A DNA stretch of 64,000 bases from Hujiaoplasma nucleasis. GTDB lineage: Bacteria > Bacillota_I > Bacilli_A > Izemoplasmatales > Hujiaoplasmataceae. This document shows positions 25,027 through 34,627 of the stretch, in pieces. Below the pieces are notes generated by a model, which saw nothing but the letters and a program-made list of their open reading frames with translations, searched no databases and was not told the origin of the DNA. The stretch is taken from NCBI RefSeq assembly GCF_013745115.1, contig NZ_CP051151.1, positions 1 through 64,000 on the forward strand. Direction: 5' to 3'. The position numbers and the translations under genes were made by a program. Positions within the stretch are counted from its first letter, which is position 1. Each line of letters opens with the position of its first letter.

Positions 25027-27165
25027 TTATTCCTTCTTTATTTTTGCTTTTGAAGTTAAGTATTTTTTTTCATAAATAATTCTTAAAGCATTTAATACAC
25101 ATAAAATAGCTACACCCACATCAGCGAAAATTGATAGCCACATCCACATAAAACCAAAAGCAGACATTGTTAAGAAAATTATTTTGACACCTATGGAGAA
25201 AATAATATTTTCTGCAGAAAGAAATCTAGTTTTTTTTGCGATCCGAAAGGCTTTATCAAGTAACCTAATATCGTTGTTAATGATAATAACATCAGATACC
25301 TCAATGGCTAGATCAGATGCAGAGCCCATTGAGACACCAATATCTGCACTTTTTAATAAAGGTGCATCATTGATACCATCGCCAACAAACATAGATACTG
25401 AGTTGGTTGTTATGTTATTGAATTGTTCAATTTTACCCTCAGGTAATAATTCAGCATAATATTCAATGCCACCCAATTGCATAGCTATATCTCTCGCTGA
25501 TTTTTCATTATCTCCAGTTAACATGACTGTATCATATTCTTGCGATAATTCTCTTACTGTCTGCATTGAAGTTTCTTTTAATTCATCTTTAATTATGATA
25601 TAGCCAATATAATTATTATCATATGAAACAAAAGTATAAGAACCTATGGGTAATTTTTCATCTTCTATGAAAATATTGTTTTTCTTTAAAAAAGATTTTG
25701 ATCCAGCCAAAAGAATTTTTCCATCTATGGTACCTTGAATACCATATCCAGGAACCTCTTGTATGTTTTCAACATCAAAAACCTCTTGGTGGTTAAAATC
25801 AACAATAGCCCTAGCAATCGGATGATTTGAGTAGCGCTCAATAGAAGCAGCATACCTTAATGTTTCTTCATTGCTGTATTCTTGAATAAAGAAATCTCCA
25901 TGAGTTAAGGTACCGGTTTTATCCATGGCAATTGTTTCAACTTCAGTGATTGAATGGAGATAAGAAGACCCTTTAAATAAAATGCCATGTTTAGCTGCAG
26001 TTCCTATACCTGCATAATATGATAAAGGTACTGAAAGAACTAATGAGCATGGGCAAGATATAACAAGGAAAATAGCTGCCCTATATATATATCCATAAGG
26101 AGTCAGTACATTATTAATATCAAAAATTAATCCATATAAAACAAGTAATCCAGCTAAGCTTACAACAATAGGTGTATAGACTTTAGCGAATTTAGTAATC
26201 AGTAATTCTCTTTTAGATTTTTTGTTGGTTGAGTTTTCAATTAAATCAATAATTTTCGATAAGGTAGAGTTCTCATAGGTTTTGGTAACTTCTAAATGAA
26301 TAATGTCACCAACATTAATATTACCACTGAGAATTTGGTCTCCTTCATTGACTGTTTTTAATTTAGATTCACCTGTTAATTCAGAAGTGTTTAAGGATGT
26401 AGAACCTTTGACGATCACACCATCTAAAGGAATACGCTCTCCATTTTTGACAACCAAAATATCCCCGATATGAACTTGATCTGGTTCTTTAATAATAACT
26501 TCATTGTTTTCAAGAACATTTGCATAATCTACTTTTAAATTAATTAATGAAGCAACTTCATTTCGAGATTTATCAACGGCTCTACCTTGTAGGTATTCAC
26601 CCACAGAATAAAATATCACAACTGCAATTGCTTCTTCATATTGACCGATGGCCATAGCTGCAATAGTTGCTATAATCATTAGAGTGTTTTCATCAAAGAA
26701 ATTAAAATTCTTTAATCCGCGAATTTGTAAGAAAAGCATCTTAGAGATTAAGAATAGATAACCAACCCAATATAGAATATCACTTAAGGGTGATTCAATC
26801 TGCGGTATATTAATATTAAACCATCGATTAATTAAAGGAAAAACTCTAAAACCAATTAAGTCAAGTAAGATAATAAAAACACCTATAAGCACGTATTTAT
26901 ATTCGCCTATAAAAGTTTTCTTTTTTATTTCAACCTGATCTTCAATATAATGTGTCAGAATATTATCTTCCAAAACATCAACAATAGCCTTGATTTCATT
27001 TAAAGCTTGTTCTTCATTATAATTATCTTTAAAATCGACTAAAAGAACTTGATTTGCGAAATTAAAAGAAGCGCTATTTACATAACTTAAACGTGAAGTT
27101 CGTCTTTCAACTTTAGCAATACAGTTTGTACAAGTTAGGTTTTCCATTTTTATTTTTCTTACCAT
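25027..27165 (-). CDS. Heavy-metal P1B-type ATPase (Zn/Cd/Co-like)
   Basis: 712 aa from ATG 27165, with AGGAG about 10 nt upstream; the frame runs on to TTG 27195 but that precedes the SD. N-terminal HMA domain with C12-T-N-C15; membrane motif SCPCSLV marks P1B ATPases; DKTGTLT is the phosphorylated Asp loop, SNHPIA the HP motif and GDGINDAP the hinge. CPC plus a single HMA suggests Zn/Cd/Pb rather than strictly Cu, but this is not certain. Preceded by a promoter overlapped by large inverted repeats, consistent with metal-responsive control. Confidence 0.93.
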   Translation of the reverse strand: MVRKIKMENLTCTNCIAKVERRTSRLSYVNSASFNFANQVLLVDFKDNYNEEQALNEIKAIVDVLEDNILTHYIEDQVEIKKKTFIGEYKYVLIGVFIILLDLIGFRVFPLINRWFNINIPQIESPLSDILYWVGYLFLISKMLFLQIRGLKNFNFFDENTLMIIATIAAMAIGQYEEAIAVVIFYSVGEYLQGRAVDKSRNEVASLINLKVDYANVLENNEVIIKEPDQVHIGDILVVKNGERIPLDGVIVKGSTSLNTSELTGESKLKTVNEGDQILSGNINVGDIIHLEVTKTYENSTLSKIIDLIENSTNKKSKRELLITKFAKVYTPIVVSLAGLLVLYGLIFDINNVLTPYGYIYRAAIFLVISCPCSLVLSVPLSYYAGIGTAAKHGILFKGSSYLHSITEVETIAMDKTGTLTHGDFFIQEYSNEETLRYAASIERYSNHPIARAIVDFNHQEVFDVENIQEVPGYGIQGTIDGKILLAGSKSFLKKNNIFIEDEKLPIGSYTFVSYDNNYIGYIIIKDELKETSMQTVRELSQEYDTVMLTGDNEKSARDIAMQLGGIEYYAELLPEGKIEQFNNITTNSVSMFVGDGINDAPLLKSADIGVSMGSASDLAIEVSDVIIINNDIRLLDKAFRIAKKTRFLSAENIIFSIGVKIIFLTMSAFGFMWMWLSIFADVGVAILCVLNALRIIYEKKYLTSKAKIKKE

Positions 27166-27202
27166 GAGATTCACTCTCCTTATGTTAGTAGCCAAAATAG
27201 TA

Positions 27203-27256
27203 GTAATATATAAACATATATATTACATTATACTAGTATATAAGATGTAAAGTCAA
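27203..27256 (-). promoter_or_regulatory. Promoter and operator of metal ATPase operon
   Basis: Minus strand -35 TTGACT (27256-27251), 18-bp spacer, -10 TATAAT (27232-27227). A 24-bp inverted repeat, arms GTAATATATA/TATATATTAC around AACA (27203-27226), covers the start of transcription; a 12-bp palindrome TATACTAGTATA (27229-27240) lies over the -10 and spacer. Layout fits an ArsR/SmtB-type metal repressor, though no such gene is in view. Confidence 0.65.
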
Positions 27257-27266
27257 ATATTATTGG

Positions 27267-27330
27267 ATGTTAGAGAAATCTAAAACTTTAGTCGTTTACT
27301 GTTTGAAAATATAGATCTCTATGATAAAAT
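27267..27330 (+). promoter_or_regulatory. pepV promoter with upstream TGTTAGA-type repeat
   Basis: -35 TTGAAA (27303-27308), 16-bp spacer, -10 TAAAAT (27325-27330). Upstream, ATGTTAGA-GAAA-TCTAAAAC (27267-27286) is an imperfect version of the repeat before the peroxiredoxin gene, with the same 4-bp spacer. Confidence 0.45.
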
Positions 27331-27352
27331 ATGGATGTTAGGATGTGATATT

Positions 27353-28708
27353 ATGAATTGGTTAGACATTGCGAAAAATTATGAAGAAGAATATATCCGC
27401 ATTGTAAAGGAATTGTTACAAATACCAACAGTTTTAGAAAAGTATGATCCTGAAAATTTAGAAGCCCCTTTTGGCTTGGAAATTCGTAAAGCTTTGGATT
27501 ATATGTTAGATTTAGGGAAGAAAGATGGCTTCTTAGTGAAAGATATAGATCATTATGCAGGTCATATAGAAATGGGTGAAGGCAAAGAAGTCTTAGGAAT
27601 TCTTGGACATTTAGATGTTGTGCCAGCAGGTGGAAAATGGAACCAACCACCTTTTTCAGCTTATGAAGAAGATGGAAAGATTTATGCACGCGGCGCTATG
27701 GATGATAAAGGTCCTACGATAGCTGCATATATTGCTATGAAGATGTTAAAAGATCAAGGCGTTAAGTTAAACAAAAAAGTTAGATTAATCTTAGGTACAG
27801 ATGAAGAATCAGGTATGAGAGGTATTAAACGTTATTTAGAGAAAGAACAAATGCCTGATTTAGGTTTTGCTCCAGATGCAGAATTTCCTTTAATTTACGC
27901 TGAAAAAGGAATCTATGCTTTTACCTATACTGGAAAAGTAACAGATAAACTTTTAATGTCATTAGAAGCTGGAGATAGATTTAATGTCGTTCCTGATGAA
28001 TGTAAAGCTATTTTAAGTGAGAATAAAGACAAAGAGTTTAACAAATTTTTAAAAGATAATAAAATCCAAGGTGAAATTAAGGACAATAATGAATATGTTG
28101 TTTATGGCAAAAATGCTCATGCGGCTTGGCCACATTTAGGTGTCAACGCTATTTCTTTGATGACTAAATTTTTAATTAAATTGACCAATAATCCTTTTGT
28201 ACATATGTTGAATAAATATTTGACTGATGATCATTTAGGAAAGAAATTAGGACTTGATATTCACGATAAAGAAATGGATGATTTAACGCTTAATTTAGCC
28301 TTTATACACTATGATGGTAAAGAAGTTGAAGTTGGACTTAATATAAGATATCCAAAGAATTATGATTTTGAAGAAGGCGAAAAAAAGATTATTAAAGCGG
28401 GAAAAGAGTTTGCATTAATTTATAATAAGAATTCTAATTCCAAACCTCATTACGTGTCTCCTGAAGATGATTTAGTAAAAGCTTTACATGAGTCATATAT
28501 TAAATATACCAATGATACTGAAAGCAAAATAATGAGTATTGGTGGCGGAACCTATTCAAGAGTTTTGAAAAAAGCTGTTGCCTTTGGACCTGCACTACCT
28601 GGAGATGAAGACCTAGCTCATCAACCTAATGAATATTTAAAGGTAAAAGATATGATGAATGCAGTCGCTATTTACGCAGAAGGTATTATGAGATTGGCAG
28701 GATTTTAA
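27353..28708 (+). CDS. pepV: Dipeptidase PepV-type (M20 metallopeptidase)
   Basis: 451 aa from ATG 27353 after AGGATGTG; the frame opens at 27335 but ahead of this SD. Di-zinc ligands are visible: GHLDVVPAG (His, with the nearby Asp), MDDKGP (bridging Asp), TDEESGMRG (Glu pair) and the late His near DEDLAHQPNE; KNAHAAWPHLG is the lid domain. PepV-type enzymes release amino acids from dipeptides in the cytoplasm. In a peptide and amino acid fermenter this would feed the ornithine pathway. Followed by trmB at 1 nt. Confidence 0.93.
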   Translation: MNWLDIAKNYEEEYIRIVKELLQIPTVLEKYDPENLEAPFGLEIRKALDYMLDLGKKDGFLVKDIDHYAGHIEMGEGKEVLGILGHLDVVPAGGKWNQPPFSAYEEDGKIYARGAMDDKGPTIAAYIAMKMLKDQGVKLNKKVRLILGTDEESGMRGIKRYLEKEQMPDLGFAPDAEFPLIYAEKGIYAFTYTGKVTDKLLMSLEAGDRFNVVPDECKAILSENKDKEFNKFLKDNKIQGEIKDNNEYVVYGKNAHAAWPHLGVNAISLMTKFLIKLTNNPFVHMLNKYLTDDHLGKKLGLDIHDKEMDDLTLNLAFIHYDGKEVEVGLNIRYPKNYDFEEGEKKIIKAGKEFALIYNKNSNSKPHYVSPEDDLVKALHESYIKYTNDTESKIMSIGGGTYSRVLKKAVAFGPALPGDEDLAHQPNEYLKVKDMMNAVAIYAEGIMRLAGF

Positions 28709-28709
28709 T

Positions 28710-29363
28710 ATGCGTCTTAGAAATGTAAAATACGCAAAAGAGTTGATTCACTCCTATCCTGATTATGTGGTATTAAAACCTAAAAATCATAAAGGAAAAT
28801 GGCGTGATTTATTTGAAAATAAGAAACCAATTCAAGTAGAAATCGGTTGTGGTAAAGGTAAATTCATCTATGAGTCTGGACTATACAATCCAGAAAAGAA
28901 TTTTATAGGTATCGAAAAATTTGATTCAGTTATTGTTAGAGCTCTAGAAAAGTTAATATTAGAGCCGCTAGATAATGTGAAATTAATTCGTTTTGATGCA
29001 ACTCATATTAATGATATATTTAAAGAAAATGAGGTTGAACATTTATATCTTAATTTTTCTGATCCTTGGCCTAAGTTAAGACATTCGAAAAGAAGATTAA
29101 CATCACCTCAGTTCCTTGAGAAGTATCATCATATTTTAAAAGATGGTGCTATTATTGATATGAAAACAGATAATTACGCTTTGTTTGAATACTCTTTAAT
29201 GATGTTTAATCAATCTGATTATTTTGCTATTATCGATGTATCTTTAGATTTATATAAAGATTTACCAGCAACTAATATTCAAACAGAGTTTGAAATGAAG
29301 TTTGTTGAAGAAAACAATGCTATATATTATATAAAAGCTCAACACAAAGGAGAAATTGAATGA
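28710..29363 (+). CDS. trmB: tRNA (guanine-46-N7)-methyltransferase
   Basis: 217 aa. SAM-binding motif EIGCGKGKF and family signature YLNFSDPWPKLRHSKRRLT are clear. It forms m7G46 in the variable loop of tRNA. Starts 1 nt after pepV and ends in TGA overlapping the next ATG, so three unrelated genes share one transcript. Confidence 0.95.
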   Translation: MRLRNVKYAKELIHSYPDYVVLKPKNHKGKWRDLFENKKPIQVEIGCGKGKFIYESGLYNPEKNFIGIEKFDSVIVRALEKLILEPLDNVKLIRFDATHINDIFKENEVEHLYLNFSDPWPKLRHSKRRLTSPQFLEKYHHILKDGAIIDMKTDNYALFEYSLMMFNQSDYFAIIDVSLDLYKDLPATNIQTEFEMKFVEENNAIYYIKAQHKGEIE

Positions 29364-30424
29364 AAAAGTTTTATAAAGATTTAGTTGAAATACCTGGGGT
29401 ATCCTCTCATGAAAAATATGTTAGAAAATACATGAGAATGCATTTAGAGAAATTAAGTGATAAAATCATTGAAGATAACTTAGGTTCGATATTTGGTGGG
29501 ATTAACTTAGAGTCTGAAGGTCCGACAGTAATGATGGCAGGGCATATGGATGAAATAGGCGCTATGGTAAAAGGCATCAATAAAAATGGTACAGTAAAGA
29601 TGATGGCTATTGGCGGAATAAGCCCTCAAGTAGTTGTTTCACAACATATGAATATTGTGAGAGATGATGGGTCATTTGTTCCTGGTGTGGTTGGAGCAAA
29701 ACCACCTCATCTATTGAGAGATAATACCAGTAAACAAGTTTCAAGTTTTGATGACTTTCATTTAGATATTGGGGCTGATGATGAAGATCATGCTAGATCA
29801 TTAGGAATTAAAATTGGTCAACAAATTGTTTTTGAAAACGATTATAAAGAATCAATTGATGGGAAAAAGATTTTTTCAAAAGCTTGGGACAATCGTTTTG
29901 GGTCAGCCATGGCTTTAGATTTATTAGAAGATATCGATAGAAGTAAATTAAAATGTAAATTCTATGCTGGAGCCAATGTTCAAGAAGAAGTAGGCTTAAG
30001 AGGAGCAACAACATCAACTTATATGGTAAACCCTGACTTGTTTATAGCAGTTGATTGTTCTCCTTGTTCTGATACTTTTGAAAAAACTGAGGTTGGAGGA
30101 AATTTAGGAGAAGGTTTCTTAATTCGTTTTTATGATCCTAGAGCTTTAATGCATCAAGGTATGAAGAAGTTTATTGAAGAGTTAGCAGAAAAAAACAATA
30201 TCAAGTTTCAATATTATAGTTCCTTAGGCGGAACTGATGCAGCAGCTGCACAGTTATCGCGAGGAGGGACTTTAGCTTGTACAATTGGTATGCCAGCTAG
30301 ATATATTCATTCAACAACATCGATGATTCATAAAGATGACTATCTAGCAGTTAAAAGTATTATCTTAAAAATGCTTGAAACACTAGATTGGGATACAATA
30401 AAAGAAATTAAATCAAACGTATAA
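29360..30424 (+). CDS. M42-family aminopeptidase
   Basis: 354 aa, M42 (PepA/FrvX/TET) metallopeptidase. Metal and catalytic residues: AGHMDEIG (His), KAWDNRFG (bridging Asp), VQEEVGLRG (Glu-Glu), AVDCSP (Asp) and late His in RYIHSTTSM. M42 enzymes form large oligomers that trim short peptides. The ATG overlaps the trmB TGA. With PepV it indicates intensive peptide use. Glutamyl versus broad specificity cannot be told. Confidence 0.93.
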   Translation: MKKFYKDLVEIPGVSSHEKYVRKYMRMHLEKLSDKIIEDNLGSIFGGINLESEGPTVMMAGHMDEIGAMVKGINKNGTVKMMAIGGISPQVVVSQHMNIVRDDGSFVPGVVGAKPPHLLRDNTSKQVSSFDDFHLDIGADDEDHARSLGIKIGQQIVFENDYKESIDGKKIFSKAWDNRFGSAMALDLLEDIDRSKLKCKFYAGANVQEEVGLRGATTSTYMVNPDLFIAVDCSPCSDTFEKTEVGGNLGEGFLIRFYDPRALMHQGMKKFIEELAEKNNIKFQYYSSLGGTDAAAAQLSRGGTLACTIGMPARYIHSTTSMIHKDDYLAVKSIILKMLETLDWDTIKEIKSNV

Positions 30425-30485
30425 TTTAATTAATTATATAGATTCTTATGAGACCACAAAAAGTGTGGCTTGGAAAGGAAAAAAA

Positions 30486-31193
30486 ATGCAAAAAGAAAAA
30501 GTAGTATTATCTAAACACGACAAAATTCGTCGAATGACTATCTTGGCTATGTTTGTCGCAATTATTATTGTTATGGGTATGGTTCCCTTCTTAGGGTTCA
30601 TTCCCTTCTTAGGATTATCTTTTCAAATAATTACTATACCGGTAATTATTGGGGCAGTGATTTTAGGAAGAAAAGAAGGTTTAATTCTTGGAACTGTCTT
30701 TGGGATTGTATCTTTAATTAGAGGTGCAATGAGTGGAGGATTTGATTTTCTATTTGTATTACCTTGGATTTCAGTTTTACCAAGAATGATTTTTGGATGG
30801 GTTATCTATGATGTCTTCAAGTTTTTTAAAAAACTATTGCCGAAGAATCGTTTGGTTGCTTTGGCCTTAGGGTTTTTAATTGTCTCTTTAATTCACACCC
30901 TTCTTGTGGTGCCAATGCTTGCGACAGGATTCCCGATTGTTTTTGAATCACCTAGTATCTATGAAGGCGTTCTAAAGGGTGAATACGGTGCAGATACTAT
31001 CGCTGGATTGGAAGGCTTACAATCATTTAATACCATCATTAAATGGATGTTTGGTGTTTTAATCAGCAATGGTATAGGAGAGGCTGTCTTAGCCATGTTA
31101 ATTGGTTCTGTAGTCACTGATCGTTTGATAGCTTATTTAACTTCAAATAACGAATCTATTTTAATAGGAAGCGTTTATGAAGTTAGCAATTGA
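30486..31193 (+). CDS. ECF transporter S component, probable pantothenate (PanT)
   Basis: 235 aa from ATG 30486, after GGAAAGG; the open frame from GTG 30465 crosses a small hairpin (CCACA/TGTGG, 30452-30467) and the SD. About six hydrophobic helices with the small residue-rich segment IIGAVILGRKEGLILGTVFG, typical of the ECF substrate-specific component family. It needs the shared EcfA/A'/T module encoded elsewhere. The overlap with coaX (17 bp) argues that the vitamin is pantothenate. Confidence 0.8.
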   Translation: MQKEKVVLSKHDKIRRMTILAMFVAIIIVMGMVPFLGFIPFLGLSFQIITIPVIIGAVILGRKEGLILGTVFGIVSLIRGAMSGGFDFLFVLPWISVLPRMIFGWVIYDVFKFFKKLLPKNRLVALALGFLIVSLIHTLLVVPMLATGFPIVFESPSIYEGVLKGEYGADTIAGLEGLQSFNTIIKWMFGVLISNGIGEAVLAMLIGSVVTDRLIAYLTSNNESILIGSVYEVSN

Positions 31194-31926
31194 TATTGGT
31201 AACACCACCATTACAATTGGTTTATCAAAAGATGGAATTGATATTTTAAAAATATATAAGATTAATACAGACAAGCAAAAATCATCTGATGAATATGCAG
31301 TGATATTGAATGACTATATTAAAGAATGTAATCAAGTTATTATTTCTTCAGTCGTTCCTGAACTCAATGAAGGATTTAGAGATTATTTTCAAGATACATT
31401 TAATTTAAAACCTATGTTTGTTGGACATGGAATTAAAACAGGTATAAAGATTAATTCTGATAATCCAAAGGAAGTTGGTGCTGATTTAATTTCTAATTCA
31501 GTTGCGGCAACCAATCTTTATGATGAAACTTGTTTAATTATTGATTTAGGTACAGCAACGACTTTTACCTATTTAGAAGATAAGACTTTAAGAGGTGCAG
31601 CTATAGCTACTGGCCTAACAACCAGTAAAGATGCACTGTTTTCAAAAACCTCTTTATTACCCCAAGTTGAGCTAAGAGCTCCAAAGAAAGCCTTGGGTAA
31701 AAATTCAGTAGATGCTTTTAGATCTGGATTAATTTATGGGCATGCTTCAATGATTGATGGTATGGTAAGACGGATTAAACTGGAAATCAAAAAACCTGAT
31801 TTAACAGTTATTATGACTGGAGGACATACAAGATTTATTCATGAATTATGTGAAGAAAAAATTATTAGAGATGACTTACTAATTCTTAAAGGTTTACTTA
31901 TCATCTTAGATAAGAACACAAATTAA
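31177..31926 (+). CDS. coaX: Type III pantothenate kinase
   Basis: 249 aa, ASKHA fold. Motifs: MKLAIDIGNTTITIGL (phosphate 1), GADLISNSVAA, and IDLGTATTFT (phosphate 2). It phosphorylates pantothenate, the first step of CoA synthesis; type III enzymes are not inhibited by CoA. Starts within the last codons of the S component gene, so uptake and trapping of pantothenate are coupled. CoaE, the last CoA enzyme, is at 35.5 kb. Confidence 0.95.
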   Translation: MKLAIDIGNTTITIGLSKDGIDILKIYKINTDKQKSSDEYAVILNDYIKECNQVIISSVVPELNEGFRDYFQDTFNLKPMFVGHGIKTGIKINSDNPKEVGADLISNSVAATNLYDETCLIIDLGTATTFTYLEDKTLRGAAIATGLTTSKDALFSKTSLLPQVELRAPKKALGKNSVDAFRSGLIYGHASMIDGMVRRIKLEIKKPDLTVIMTGGHTRFIHELCEEKIIRDDLLILKGLLIILDKNTN

Positions 31927-31937
31927 TATTTAATCAT

Positions 31938-31967
31938 AAAAAATGCACTTGACTAAGTGCATTTTTT
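31938..31967 (+). terminator. Terminator after coaX
   Basis: 13-bp stem with core ATGCACTT/AAGTGCAT (31938-31950, 31955-31967), GACT loop, A run before and T run after. Confidence 0.9.
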
Positions 31968-32008
31968 CTTTAATTATGATAAAATAAATCAGTCAAAGAG
32001 GTGGAAAA

Positions 32009-34627
32009 ATGAAAAAGAAATTATTATTGGTAGATGCTAGTAACTTATTATTTAGGTCTTATTATGCAACAGCCTATACAGGTAATTTAATGCAAACAAG
32101 TGATGGAAAATTCACCAATGGAATTTATGGTTTCGTTAGAGCTATGAAAACCCTGCTTGAAAGAGGTTATACTCATGTTATAGTTGCTTTAGATTCTTTA
32201 GGAAAAACCCATAGACATCAAATCTATGAAGACTATAAAGGCACTAGACAAGATACACCACCTGAGCTGATAGAACAATTTGCATACATGGAAGATTATT
32301 TAAAGGCAGCTGGTGTTTATTTTTATAGACAAGAATCATTTGAAGCTGATGATGTTATAGGTTATGCAGTGAAGCATTTCAAGGATGATTTTGATGAAAT
32401 CATGATTTATAGCAATGATCAAGACTTAATGCAGTTAATTGATGACCACGTCTTTCAATTGATTTCAAAAAAAGGATTATCTGAAATCGAGATTTATGAT
32501 AAAAAAGCACTTGACGAAAAATTAGGATTAAGTCCCCAACAAATACCTGATTTTAAAGGTTTAGTAGGTGATTCATCGGATAATATTCCCGGGATAAAAG
32601 GTGTTGGAAAAAAGACTGCTGAAAAATTATTAAAAGAATATCATTCTCTAGAAAATATTATTGAGCATATTGATGACCTAAAAGGAAAGCTTAAAGAACG
32701 CATAGAAGAAGGCAAAGATCTTGCGGTTTTTTCTAAAGAGTTAGCGACTATTAAGTGTGATTTTGATAATCAAATGAATATCAAAGATTCCGAATATAAA
32801 GGATACAAAGAAGAAGCATTGGCTAATTTCTACAGACAAATGAGTTTCAGATCATTTTTAAATGAAATTAATAAAGATAAAAAAGTTGAAATATATGAAT
32901 ATAAAAGTATTAGTGGTCAAGAGTTAGAACAAGTAAAACTTGGAGATGGCTACTTACACCTAGAACTATATGAAGATAATTATCATAGTTCTGATAAAAT
33001 TGGATTCTCATTAATAAGCAACAATCAAACTTATTATATAGATTATGACCAAGCTTTAAAATCAAAGAACTTTACAAACTGGCTAAAAGATGAAGATAAA
33101 AAGAAGTATGTATATGATTTAAAGAAAATCAAAGTAGCTTTGCTTTGGGATGGGTTTGATTTAAGGGGTGTTGATTTCGATTTATTGTTAGGCGCTTATT
33201 TAATCAATCCTAATATCTATCAAGATGATTTCTCTCAAGTTGTTAGATCCTTAGACCATGATGATGTCTTATCTGATGATCTTATTTATGGGCGTGGAGC
33301 TAAAAAGACAATGCCTGAAAAAGAAAGATTAATCAAACACATGATCACTAAAGTTAAAGCAATTAAAGCCCTACACCAACAAGTTAAAGAGAAAATCCAA
33401 GAAAATCAACAAGTTGTCTTATTCAATGAAATAGAAATTCCTTTGGCTAACACTCTGGCTATGATGGAATTTGAAGGTATTAATATTGACCAAGAACAAC
33501 TTATTTCTTTAGGAAAAGACTTAGATAAGCAGCTCCATAGATTAGAATCTGAAATCTATGCTCTGGCTGGGGAAGATTTTAATATCAATTCACCAAAACA
33601 GTTATCAGAAATTTTATTTGAAAAATTAGATCTTCCAGCTAAGAAAAAAACAAAAAGTGGTTATTCAACTGATATATCAGTCTTAAATAAATTGAAGAAT
33701 ATTCATCCTATCATTAATTTAATCATTGACTACAGAACTTACTCAAAGTTAAAATCTACTTATATAGAAGGCTTATTGGCCGCTTTACAACTAAAAGATG
33801 ATCAGAAAATCCATACCATATACCAACAAGCATTAACAAAAACAGGTAGATTATCTTCTAAAGAACCTAATTTACAAAACTTACCAATTAAGACAGAAAT
33901 TGGCAGAGAATTAAGAAAGGTTTTTGTTGGAGAAAAGGACCATGTGCTTTTATCGCTTGACTATTCACAAATTGAGCTAAGGGTTGTTGCAGAACTAGCT
34001 AATGTCAAGAACCTAAAATTAGCATTTAAAGAAGATAAGGACATACACTTAGAGACTGCTAAAAAAATTTTTGGAAAAGAAGAAATATCAGCCAATGAAA
34101 GATCAATTGCAAAGGCCATTAATTTTTCAATCATCTATGGTAAAACCACTTGGGGTCTTTCAGAGGAACTAGATATTTCACCTAAAGAAGCTGAACGATT
34201 TATCAATGCTTATTTTGAAACATACCCAGAGATTAAAGAATACACCGATAAGCAAATTGAATTTGCTCAAAAACATGGATATGTAGTCACGATGTTTAAC
34301 CGTAAAACCTTTATTCCTGAAATAGGGTCGAAAAATTATCAAACAAGAGAATTCGGTAAAAGAATTGCGATGAATGCACCTATTCAAGGAAGTGCTGCAG
34401 ATATTTTAAAAGCAGCTATGGTTAAGATTGATCGTTTATTTAAAAATGAGAAAGTGAAATCTAAAATAATTCTTCAAATTCATGATGAAATTGTCTTGGA
34501 TGTTTTTAAAGATGAACTCGATAAAGTCATCGAGATTACCAAGACTACTATGGAGAATATTTTAGATATTGAAAGTAAATTACTTGTCCATTATTCTTAT
34601 GGTCAAAGTCTTTATGAGGTTAAATAA
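32009..34627 (+). CDS. polA: DNA polymerase I
   Basis: 872 aa: N-terminal 5'-3' exonuclease (1-290; SFEADDVIG, YSNDQDLMQL, GDSSDNIPGIKGVGKKTA), central 3'-5' exonuclease-like region (about 300-465), and polymerase domain with motif A LDYSQIELR, O-helix RSIAKAINFSIIYG and motif C QIHDEIVLD. The proofreading metal-binding residues are missing: where E. coli has D-x-E this protein reads YLHLELYED, so proofreading is probably dead as in Geobacillus Pol I. Heads a Bacillus-like run polA-mutM-coaE-dnaB-dnaI. Confidence 0.97.
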   Translation: MKKKLLLVDASNLLFRSYYATAYTGNLMQTSDGKFTNGIYGFVRAMKTLLERGYTHVIVALDSLGKTHRHQIYEDYKGTRQDTPPELIEQFAYMEDYLKAAGVYFYRQESFEADDVIGYAVKHFKDDFDEIMIYSNDQDLMQLIDDHVFQLISKKGLSEIEIYDKKALDEKLGLSPQQIPDFKGLVGDSSDNIPGIKGVGKKTAEKLLKEYHSLENIIEHIDDLKGKLKERIEEGKDLAVFSKELATIKCDFDNQMNIKDSEYKGYKEEALANFYRQMSFRSFLNEINKDKKVEIYEYKSISGQELEQVKLGDGYLHLELYEDNYHSSDKIGFSLISNNQTYYIDYDQALKSKNFTNWLKDEDKKKYVYDLKKIKVALLWDGFDLRGVDFDLLLGAYLINPNIYQDDFSQVVRSLDHDDVLSDDLIYGRGAKKTMPEKERLIKHMITKVKAIKALHQQVKEKIQENQQVVLFNEIEIPLANTLAMMEFEGINIDQEQLISLGKDLDKQLHRLESEIYALAGEDFNINSPKQLSEILFEKLDLPAKKKTKSGYSTDISVLNKLKNIHPIINLIIDYRTYSKLKSTYIEGLLAALQLKDDQKIHTIYQQALTKTGRLSSKEPNLQNLPIKTEIGRELRKVFVGEKDHVLLSLDYSQIELRVVAELANVKNLKLAFKEDKDIHLETAKKIFGKEEISANERSIAKAINFSIIYGKTTWGLSEELDISPKEAERFINAYFETYPEIKEYTDKQIEFAQKHGYVVTMFNRKTFIPEIGSKNYQTREFGKRIAMNAPIQGSAADILKAAMVKIDRLFKNEKVKSKIILQIHDEIVLDVFKDELDKVIEITKTTMENILDIESKLLVHYSYGQSLYEVK

